This document shows, in pieces, positions 1-5,180 of a DNA stretch of 5,769 nucleotides (positions are counted from its first letter, which is position 1; the number at the start of each line of letters is the position of its first letter). The DNA lies in NCBI GenBank assembly GCA_026706225.1, contig JAPOZE010000130.1:1-5769 (forward strand), in the 5' to 3' direction. A model generated the notes under the pieces. That model saw nothing but the letters and a program-made list of their open reading frames with translations, ran no database searches and was not told where the DNA came from. This DNA is from Acidobacteriota bacterium. GTDB lineage: Bacteria; Acidobacteriota; Terriglobia; Versatilivoradales; Versatilivoraceae. The position numbers were made by a program, and so were the translations under genes.

Positions 1-100
1 GAGAGGCGGGCAAGGGCACGACTTCCGTGGGCAAACGGCCGGGGCGGATCGAGCGGCACTGGTCCAGAACGATTTCCCTGGCAGCCTTGACGGTCAGCAT
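1..100 (-). CDS. moeA: Molybdopterin molybdenumtransferase MoeA, N-terminal fragment (runs off left edge)
   Basis: Reading the minus strand from an ATG at 100-98 gives 33 codons open to the window edge, beginning MLTVKAAREIVLDQC and ending in EVVPLPAS. This matches the usual start of MoeA: an 'M-(I/L)-(S/T)-V-x-x-A-x-x-I-(I/V)-L' helix, then a short linker and a 'V-P-L-x-x-(A/S)' strand. MoeA inserts molybdate into adenylylated molybdopterin in the cytoplasm, the last step of molybdenum cofactor synthesis. An in-frame TGA lies six codons upstream of the ATG, so the start must be this ATG or the TTG two codons earlier. A weak GGGA (109-112 on the plus strand) sits 8 bases before the ATG and favours the ATG. 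The catalytic domain is outside the window, so the call rests on the first 33 residues only. The gene is divergent from the methyltransferase. Confidence 0.65.
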   Translation of the reverse strand, partial: MLTVKAAREIVLDQCRSIRPGRLPTEVVPLPAS

Positions 101-397
101 GGACAAGGTCCCGAGTCAACAGATGGCTGATGCGGCCTCCGGCGGGCCCGCAACACGAGATTCGATGACGCCACACCGGTCGGTTTTCAGCGAGGAGCCA
201 CCTGCAATCCCGGGCCAAACCGGGCTTCCGCCGGTGCCGGCGCCACTATGATACAGGGCTGCCGGTGTCTGCCGGAATCAATTCTTGGCTCAAGAAACCG
301 TGACAGTCGATCTCAAGAGGGTAAACCATCGCAGGAAACTGAGCGGCAGGCAACGGAAGTGCATGCGGGCGGGCCCCCGCGCTCCCGGGTGGTGCAC
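101..397. other. Divergent intergenic region, no convincing gene
   Basis: About 300 bases between the moeA start and the putative methyltransferase promoter. The short open frames here have no recognisable family and no good ribosome site. The stretch contains small symmetric or repeated elements: a 5-bp hairpin at 209-213/220-224, a GC palindrome at 229-242, GCCGG repeated at 230, 236, 261 and 271, and an exact 6-bp inverted repeat with a 3-base spacer at 282-296. It should carry the moeA promoter on the minus strand, but I see no convincing -35/-10 pair for it. I looked for a molybdenum cofactor riboswitch and other common riboswitch signatures and found none. Confidence 0.6.
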
Positions 398-399
398 TT
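357..399. repeat. Inverted repeat overlapping the putative -35 box
   Basis: AAGTGCA at 357-363 is exactly mirrored by TGCACTT at 393-399. Inside lies a second short inverted pair, GCGGG at 365-369 and CCCGC at 376-380. The right arm overlaps the first two bases of the putative -35 hexamer. This could be an operator for a dimeric regulator. As it lies upstream of the inferred transcription start, it would not be in the plus-strand RNA. Function is inferred from position only, and GC-rich sequence makes chance symmetry common. Confidence 0.35.
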
Positions 400-426
400 G
401 GCGCGCGGTCTGAGATCGGGTATGCT
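398..426 (+). promoter_or_regulatory. Putative sigma70-type promoter of the methyltransferase-peptidase genes
   Basis: TTGGCG (398-403) and TATGCT (421-426) each match four of six consensus positions and are separated by exactly 17 bases. Transcription would begin near 433, giving a leader of about 60 bases before the TTG start at 492. This is the best promoter-like pair I see between 101 and 491. Confidence 0.4.
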
Positions 427-481
427 TCAAGTTGCGAACCCGCGCGGCAGCGGGGTTGAGACGCCGTTTCTCAGAAACGTC

Positions 482-487
482 GGGGAG
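482..487 (+). promoter_or_regulatory. Ribosome binding site for the methyltransferase TTG start
   Basis: GGGGAG ends four bases before the TTG at 492. The spacing is a little short, but it is the only clear purine-rich site near the beginning of this frame. It is the main reason for choosing 492 over the TTG at 432, which lies at the predicted transcription start and has no such site. Confidence 0.5.
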
Positions 488-491
488 CCAT

Positions 492-1262
492 TTGTCGGAA
501 AGCGCTGCCAACCGCAGTATTCTGCAACAGACCCTGGGGAGAACCCGACCGTTTTGGGACCGGAAACTGGTCTTTCTTTCCCAGGTCCTGTCCAACTTCG
601 GCACCGTGGGTGCTATTGCTCCCAGCTCACCGCTTCTGGCCAAGGCGATTCTCCATCCTCTTCAAGACCGGCCGGAACGACCCATTTCAGTCCTGGAAGT
701 CGGCGCAGGCACCGGGGTCTTCACCGCCCGGATCCTCAAATCCCTGGACCGGGGAGACCAACTGGACGTCTACGAGTCGAACCCCAGGTTCTGCGAGTAC
801 TTGAATCGTTTCCTCCACAGCCAGGACCTCCAGGCCCGGGGCATCCGATGCAACCTCCACAATGCAGACGTTCGTCTATTGGACCAGGCACAGCCTTACG
901 ATTTCATCGTCTGCGGGCTTCCCTTCAACAGCTTCGATGTCCGGACGGTCGATGAAATCCTGGAGACCCTGATGAGCCACCTGTCCGCTACGGGTGTGTT
1001 TGCCTATTTCGAATACTCCCTGTCACCCGGCGTCAGGAGCCGCTTTCTCAAGGCCGCGGACCGCGACCGACTCCGACAGGTCCATTTGAGAATCGCCAAG
1101 TTCGTCCGAAAGCACCAGTTCGGCTGCCGCCAGGTGTGGTGGAATCTTCCGCCCGCCAAAGCCCGCTATTGCCGCAAGGCATCGGCCGGCAGTGGTTTGC
1201 CGGAGACAGGCCCTGGCAAGACCGCTGCGGCGGAGCCACTTGCACAGCCGGTCAAGCGTTGA
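492..1262 (+). CDS. Class I SAM-dependent methyltransferase, PmtA (phospholipid N-methyltransferase)-like
   Basis: A 256-residue cytoplasmic or membrane-associated methyltransferase. The SAM-binding glycine motif is LEVGAGTG at about residues 68-75. The N-terminal 'FL..VLSNFGTVGAIAPSS' segment (about 28-46), the CGLPFN motif-IV region (about 141-146) and the late NLPPA motif (about 218-222) are typical of the Rhodobacter-type PmtA group, which methylates phosphatidylethanolamine using S-adenosylmethionine. Many close relatives are untested, so the substrate is inferred. KsgA-like rRNA dimethylases share the fold but not the NLPPA ending. About 34 residues follow NLPPA as a low-complexity tail rich in Ala, Pro, Gly and Lys. 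The frame is closed upstream by TGA at 411, so the start is TTG 432 or TTG 492. I prefer 492 because of the ribosome site and promoter position. It is followed after 31 bases by the peptidase gene, so co-transcription is likely. Confidence 0.8.
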   Translation: MSESAANRSILQQTLGRTRPFWDRKLVFLSQVLSNFGTVGAIAPSSPLLAKAILHPLQDRPERPISVLEVGAGTGVFTARILKSLDRGDQLDVYESNPRFCEYLNRFLHSQDLQARGIRCNLHNADVRLLDQAQPYDFIVCGLPFNSFDVRTVDEILETLMSHLSATGVFAYFEYSLSPGVRSRFLKAADRDRLRQVHLRIAKFVRKHQFGCRQVWWNLPPAKARYCRKASAGSGLPETGPGKTAAAEPLAQPVKR

Positions 1263-1280
1263 CGCCACCCTAATGAAATC

Positions 1281-1285
1281 GAGGA
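1281..1285 (+). promoter_or_regulatory. Ribosome binding site for the M16 peptidase
   Basis: GAGGA followed by an 8-base spacer to the ATG at 1294. An in-frame ATG at 1273 and a GTG at 1192 have no comparable upstream site, so this decides the start. Confidence 0.65.
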
Positions 1286-1293
1286 TAGTAGCC

Positions 1294-4098
1294 ATGAGGT
1301 CTCCCAGAAAAATCTCCCTCTCTTCCAGACTCCTTGCCCTGTCTCTGGCCGGAGTGGTCTTGTCCACCCTGGTCTTGTGGATGGGGTCGGCCACAACCGC
1401 GGCGCCGGTCCCCCTGGGGCCGGAAGACTCCAACCTGCCGGAGGGAATGGAGCGGGTGACCTCGGTCGAAGGCATCACCGAGTACCGCCTCGACAACGGG
1501 CTTCGGATTCTGCTCTTTCCGGACCCCTCCAAGCCCACCATTACCGTGAACATCACCTACCTGGTGGGATCGCTCCACGAGAGTTACGGCGAGACCGGGA
1601 TGGCCCACCTGTTGGAGCACCTGGTCTTCAAAGGGACGCCGAGACACCCCAACATTCCCCAGGAACTGACCGAGCATGGAGCCCGTCCCAACGGCACCAC
1701 CTGGTTCGACCGGACCAACTATTTCGAGACCTTCAGAGCTACCGACAAGAATCTGGACTGGGCCCTGGACCTGGAAGCCGATCGAATGATCAATTCCTTC
1801 ATCGCCAAAAAGGACCTGGACAGCGAAATGACGGTGGTCCGCAACGAGTTCGAACGCGGCGAGAACAATCCGGTCCGTATCCTGATGCAGCGCACCCTGG
1901 CCTCTTCGTTTCTCTGGCACAACTACGGCAAGTCCACCATCGGCGCCCGTTCCGACATCGAGAACGTCTCCATTGACCGTTTGAAAGCTTTCTATCGCAA
2001 GCACTACCAGCCCGACAATGCCGTTCTGCTGGTGGCCGGAAAGTTCGAGGTGGCCAGCACGCTGGCCCTGATTGCCAAGAAATTCGGGCCCATTCCCCGG
2101 CCCACCCGACGTCTGCAGAAACCCTACACCTCCGAGCCCACCCAGGACGGGGAACGCGCGGTGACGCTGCGTCGCGTGGGAGACGTGCAGATGCTGATGG
2201 CCGCCTACCACATTCCGGCGGGTTCCCACCCCGACTTTGCCGCCCTGGATCTCCTGACCCATATTCTGTCCGACACGCCCTCGGGGCGGCTGCACAAGGC
2301 GCTGGTCGAATCCAAGAAGGCCAGCCGGGTCTACGGCTATAACTTTCAATTGCACGACCCGGGAGTTGTCCTGCTGGGCGCCGAAGTGCGCCAGGAGGAT
2401 TCGCTGGATGAGGCCCGGCAGGCCTACCTGAGCACGGTGGAGGACATTCGGCGGGAGCCTCCCAAGACGGAGGAGGTGGAGCGGGCCCGGACGCAGTTGC
2501 TGAAGAACATCGACCTGGCTCTCAACGACGTGAATCGAGTGGGATTGAACCTGAGTGAGTGGGTGGCCATGGGTGACTGGCGCCTCTTCTTCCTCCATCG
2601 GGATCGCATCAGAAAGGTGACTCCCGAAGACGTGCACCGGGTGGCGACCACTTATCTGAAACCCTCCAACCGAACCCTGGGGCAATTCGTCCCCACCGAG
2701 GATCCGGACAGAGCCGAAATCCCCCAACGCCCCGACGTGGCTGCCATGCTCAAGGATTACAAGGGGGACGCCGCCGTCGCCGCCGGTGAGGCATTCGATC
2801 CGTCTCCCGGCAACATCGAGTCTCGAGTACAGCGACTGACCATCGGGTCCAACCTGAAGCTGGCGCTGCTTCCCAAGAAAACACGCGGGAGCACCGTCGT
2901 GGCCAACATCAGGCTTCATTTCGGCGACGAGAAGAGCCTGATGCACAAAAACACCATCGCAGGGTTGACCGGATCGATGCTCATGCGCGGGACGGCCAAC
3001 CGCACCCGGCAGGAGATCCAGGACGCATTGGACCGGCTCAAGGCAACGGGCAGCGTCTCGGGTGGCGCGACCGGCGCCTCCGCATCGATGGAGACGGTCA
3101 AGGAGAATCTTCCCGGCGTCCTGCGGCTGGTCGGGGAGGTGCTTCGCCAGGCATCCTTTCCGGAAGGGGAGTTCAACACGCTCAAGGAGGAACGACTGGC
3201 CGCCATCGAGCAGCAGAGGAGCAATCCCCAGGCTATTGCCGCAAGCACCTTTGCGCGCCACGGCAATACCTATCCCAAGGGGCATGTCCACTACTCCCCC
3301 ACCTTCGACGAGCGAATTGCCGCCATCAAGACTACGAGCCTGGAGGATGTGAAGGAATTCCACCGGAATTTCTACGGCGCCTCCAACGGAGAAGTGGCCC
3401 TATCGGGAGACTTCGAAAGCGACAGCATCGTCGAGGTCCTGAAAGAAATCTTTCCGGATTGGAGTAGCCCCGGTGCTTACAAAAGAGTTGAAAACCCCTA
3501 TCAGGAAGTCGCCCCGGCCAACCGCTCGGTAGAGACCCCCGACAAGGCCAACGCGGTCTTCATCGCCGGCATGCCGCTCGCTGTCAGCGACAGCCACCCG
3601 GACTACCCGGCGCTGGTGCTGGGAAACTACATGCTGGGCGGCGGATTTCTCAACTCGCGCCTGGCGGTGCGCATTCGCCAGAAAGAAGGGCTCAGCTACG
3701 GCGTGCGAGCCTACCTGGAAGCAAGCTCCAAGGACGAGCATGGCTCCTTTTCCACCTGGGCCATTGCGGCGCCGCAAAACATCGAGAAAGTGGAAGCGGC
3801 TTTCCGGGAAGAGATCGAGCTCGCCCTCAAGGACGGTTTCACCGACGAGGAAATCGCGGCGGCCAAGTCGGGGTACCTGCAGTCCCGGCAGGTCAGCCGA
3901 TCCCAGGACAGCCGCCTGGCGGGCACCATGGGCAGGCGTCTTTTTCAGGACCGGACGCTGGCCTGGGACGAGGACTTCGAGCGGAAAGTCGATGCTCTCA
4001 GCGGGGACCGGATCGTATCCGCCCTCAGGCGCCACCTGGACCTGGACAAGATGACCATCGTCAAGGCAGGAGACTTTGCCGCGGCCGCCAAGAAGTAG
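1294..4098 (+). CDS. Exported two-module M16 (pitrilysin/insulinase family) zinc metallopeptidase
   Basis: 934 residues. An N-terminal signal sequence is clear: basic RSPRK, a hydrophobic core at about residues 13-30, then a small-residue stretch SATTAA at 32-37 with probable cleavage. The mature protein should act in the periplasm or be secreted. The first M16 domain (about 63-210) has the inverted zinc motif HLLEH at 105-109 and the third ligand E185 in RNEFER, a spacing of 75 residues that matches the family. A first M16_C domain follows (about 226-410). The second half repeats the architecture (about 525-934) but has LTGSM at 558-562 where HxxEH would be, so it is probably non-catalytic. 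It keeps the Arg/Tyr substrate-binding signature RIRQKEGLSYG (R795, Y802). M16 enzymes enclose and degrade peptides or cleave processing sites. The natural substrate here is unknown. No lipobox is seen. It lies 31 bases after the methyltransferase. Confidence 0.95.
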   Translation: MRSPRKISLSSRLLALSLAGVVLSTLVLWMGSATTAAPVPLGPEDSNLPEGMERVTSVEGITEYRLDNGLRILLFPDPSKPTITVNITYLVGSLHESYGETGMAHLLEHLVFKGTPRHPNIPQELTEHGARPNGTTWFDRTNYFETFRATDKNLDWALDLEADRMINSFIAKKDLDSEMTVVRNEFERGENNPVRILMQRTLASSFLWHNYGKSTIGARSDIENVSIDRLKAFYRKHYQPDNAVLLVAGKFEVASTLALIAKKFGPIPRPTRRLQKPYTSEPTQDGERAVTLRRVGDVQMLMAAYHIPAGSHPDFAALDLLTHILSDTPSGRLHKALVESKKASRVYGYNFQLHDPGVVLLGAEVRQEDSLDEARQAYLSTVEDIRREPPKTEEVERARTQLLKNIDLALNDVNRVGLNLSEWVAMGDWRLFFLHRDRIRKVTPEDVHRVATTYLKPSNRTLGQFVPTEDPDRAEIPQRPDVAAMLKDYKGDAAVAAGEAFDPSPGNIESRVQRLTIGSNLKLALLPKKTRGSTVVANIRLHFGDEKSLMHKNTIAGLTGSMLMRGTANRTRQEIQDALDRLKATGSVSGGATGASASMETVKENLPGVLRLVGEVLRQASFPEGEFNTLKEERLAAIEQQRSNPQAIAASTFARHGNTYPKGHVHYSPTFDERIAAIKTTSLEDVKEFHRNFYGASNGEVALSGDFESDSIVEVLKEIFPDWSSPGAYKRVENPYQEVAPANRSVETPDKANAVFIAGMPLAVSDSHPDYPALVLGNYMLGGGFLNSRLAVRIRQKEGLSYGVRAYLEASSKDEHGSFSTWAIAAPQNIEKVEAAFREEIELALKDGFTDEEIAAAKSGYLQSRQVSRSQDSRLAGTMGRRLFQDRTLAWDEDFERKVDALSGDRIVSALRRHLDLDKMTIVKAGDFAAAAKK

Positions 4099-4149
4099 AG
4101 CTGCCTCGCCTTGTTCGGCGGCGGAAGCCGCCGGGAGTAGCTGGCAGCT
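4099..4149 (+). other. Nested intercistronic stem-loop
   Basis: Immediately after the peptidase stop codon, AGCTGCC (4099-4105) is exactly complementary to GGCAGCT (4143-4149). Between them is a perfect hairpin, CGGCGGC (4116-4122) and GCCGCCG (4127-4133), closed by a GGAA tetraloop of the stable GNRA class. No U-run follows, so it is not a classic intrinsic terminator. It ends three bases before the ribosome site of the next gene. It may protect the upstream mRNA from exonucleases, adjust expression between the two gene pairs, or cause partial termination. Confidence 0.5.
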
Positions 4150-4152
4150 ATT

Positions 4153-4158
4153 GGGGAG
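4153..4158 (+). promoter_or_regulatory. Ribosome binding site of the cysteine-rich protein
   Basis: GGGGAG with an 8-base spacer to the ATG at 4167, a strong site just downstream of the intercistronic stem-loop. Confidence 0.6.
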
Positions 4159-4166
4159 CTGATTTC

Positions 4167-4457
4167 ATGCAGTGCTGGAAATGCGGCGCAACCGTCGATC
4201 TCGACCCTCGCAGCAGGATCTCGAGAAACGACAGTTGCGACCATTGCCACAGCGACCTGCACGTCTGCAAGAACTGCAGATTCCACGATCCAACGGTCCA
4301 CAACCAGTGCCGGGAAACCCAGGCCGAGTGGGTGAGCGACAGGGAGCGGGCGAACTTCTGCGACTACTTTGCACCCTCCGAGACAGGAACAGGGGCCTCT
4401 GCCGGAAACGCCGCCCCCGACGCCAGGTCGGTCTTCGACAGCCTCTTCAAGGATTGA
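4167..4457 (+). CDS. Small cysteine-rich (probable zinc-ribbon) protein of unknown function
   Basis: 96 residues with no signal peptide or membrane segment, so cytoplasmic. Eight cysteines are arranged as C3-x2-C6, C24-x2-C27, C34-x2-C37, then single C48 and C65. The first two pairs look like a zinc ribbon. The third pair with C48 and C65 could bind a second metal. The core ends in a conserved-looking ERANFCDYF (about 60-68), after which 28 residues of Gly/Ala/Ser-rich linker lead to a short FDSLFKD tail that may be a docking peptide. I recall similar short proteins annotated as hypothetical in several phyla, but know of no tested function. The start is well supported by its ribosome site. 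The stop is four bases before the QueC-like GTG, which suggests coupled translation and perhaps a shared role. The evenly spaced Cys pairs and good ribosome site make a chance reading frame unlikely. Confidence 0.85.
   Translation: MQCWKCGATVDLDPRSRISRNDSCDHCHSDLHVCKNCRFHDPTVHNQCRETQAEWVSDRERANFCDYFAPSETGTGASAGNAAPDARSVFDSLFKD
4449..4453 (+). promoter_or_regulatory. Ribosome binding site for the QueC-like GTG start
   Basis: AAGGA, located inside the last codons of the cysteine-rich protein gene, is 8 bases from GTG 4462. It places the start there rather than further upstream in the same frame, where the reading overlaps the preceding gene and gives non-family sequence. Confidence 0.6.
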
Positions 4458-4461
4458 TCTT

Positions 4462-5169
4462 GTGAAGAACCGCCGGGCATGCGTGCTGATCAGCGGCGGG
4501 CTGGATAGCTGCGTTCTCCTGGCGCATCTTGCCCGGCAAGGCTGGGAACTGACTCCTCTCTATGTCCGGGCCGGCCTGGTCTGGGAAAAGATCGAGCTGA
4601 TATGGCTCCGCAGGTTTCTGTCCCACCTGAACCCCTCCGGAATCCACCCCCTCAGGCAACTCAGCCTTCCGGTCGAGGACACCTACCAATCCCACTGGAG
4701 CACCAGCGGCCAAGCCGTTCCGGGAGCTCATTCCGAGGACAGTGCCGTCTATCTCCCGGGGCGAAACCTCCTTCTGCTCTCCAAGGCGGCGGTCTATTGC
4801 GCCCTGAACCGGATCGGCGTCATCGCCCTGGGGCTGTTGAAGGGAAACCCCTTCCCCGACGCCACCCCGGCCTTCCTTCACGGTTTTGCGCGTCTGGCCG
4901 GCCGGGCTCTCACTCACCCGATCGAGATCGTGACTCCGTTCAGCAGCCTCTCCAAGGCAGAGGTGATCGATCTGGGCAAGGACTTTCCCCTGGAGCTGAG
5001 CTTCTCCTGTATCCGTCCGGTCGGGGAACAACACTGCGGCGGTTGCAACAAGTGCGCCGAGCGCCGGCGCTCCTTTGCCGATGCGGGGGTGAAAGACAGG
5101 ACGGGCTACCATCGGCTGCCCGGACTGGAGATCCGTCCGGGCTCCGAAGGGACGGACCCGGCGGACTGA
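4462..5169 (+). CDS. QueC-like PP-loop enzyme (7-cyano-7-deazaguanine synthase family, divergent)
   Basis: 235 residues, a normal length for QueC. The ATP pyrophosphatase loop SGGLDS is at 11-16 directly after the first strand. The C-terminal zinc cluster C183-x8-C192-x2-C195-x2-C198 has QueC spacing. SKAEVIDLG before the cluster also matches. QueC converts 7-carboxy-7-deazaguanine plus ammonia and ATP to preQ0, the precursor of queuosine and of 7-deazaguanine DNA modifications. Three motifs differ from standard QueC. Where GQ-x-x-x-E is expected after the second strand there is GLVWEKIE (38-45). VYLPGRN (96-102) replaces the usual Y-V-P-A-R-N. NPFPDATPAF (129-138) replaces the usual Y-P-D-C-R-P-E-F. 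It therefore belongs to a side branch whose substrate could be different. The start is GTG with an AAGGA site, 4 bases after the cysteine-rich gene. No queD, queE, queF or tgt is in the window. Confidence 0.85.
   Translation: MKNRRACVLISGGLDSCVLLAHLARQGWELTPLYVRAGLVWEKIELIWLRRFLSHLNPSGIHPLRQLSLPVEDTYQSHWSTSGQAVPGAHSEDSAVYLPGRNLLLLSKAAVYCALNRIGVIALGLLKGNPFPDATPAFLHGFARLAGRALTHPIEIVTPFSSLSKAEVIDLGKDFPLELSFSCIRPVGEQHCGGCNKCAERRRSFADAGVKDRTGYHRLPGLEIRPGSEGTDPAD
5132..5156. other. Hairpin at the end of the QueC-like gene
   Basis: TCCGTCC (5132-5138) and GGACGGA (5150-5156) form a perfect 7-bp stem with an 11-base loop. It lies inside the last coding codons, near the 11-base gap between two convergent genes. 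There is no T-run on either strand, so it could at most slow transcription or be a coincidence of GC-rich coding sequence. Confidence 0.25.
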
Positions 5170-5180
5170 AACCGATTCCA

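Noticed and set aside
27..251. A 74-codon plus-strand open frame at the left edge
   Set aside because: It overlaps the moeA fragment on the other strand, has Pro/Ser/Arg-rich non-family sequence and no ribosome site.
101..400. Riboswitch upstream of moeA or the methyltransferase
   Set aside because: I looked for signatures of the molybdenum cofactor, cobalamin, TPP, glycine and c-di-GMP classes on both strands. I found only isolated fragments with no consistent set of conserved blocks.
432..491. Longer N-terminus for the methyltransferase starting at TTG 432
   Set aside because: It lies at the predicted transcription start, has no ribosome site, and adds Arg-rich residues ahead of the family's usual beginning.
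248..955. A 235-codon plus-strand open frame overlapping the methyltransferase
   Set aside because: Low-complexity Pro/Gly/Arg-rich translation in a different frame from the clear methyltransferase motifs.
1192..1293. Longer N-terminus for the peptidase starting at GTG 1192 or ATG 1273
   Set aside because: It would overlap the methyltransferase or lack a ribosome site, and it would put Arg-rich sequence ahead of a clean signal peptide that begins at 1294.
1270..3363. A 697-codon open frame on the minus strand opposite the peptidase gene
   Set aside because: Its translation is rich in Gly, Val, Gln and His with no recognisable domain. It is antisense to a clear M16 gene with codon-position bias, which leaves long antisense frames open in GC-rich DNA.
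5170..5180. Bidirectional terminator between the convergent genes
   Set aside because: The gap is only 11 bases and neither strand has a T-run after a stem. The nearby hairpin at 5132-5156 is inside coding sequence.
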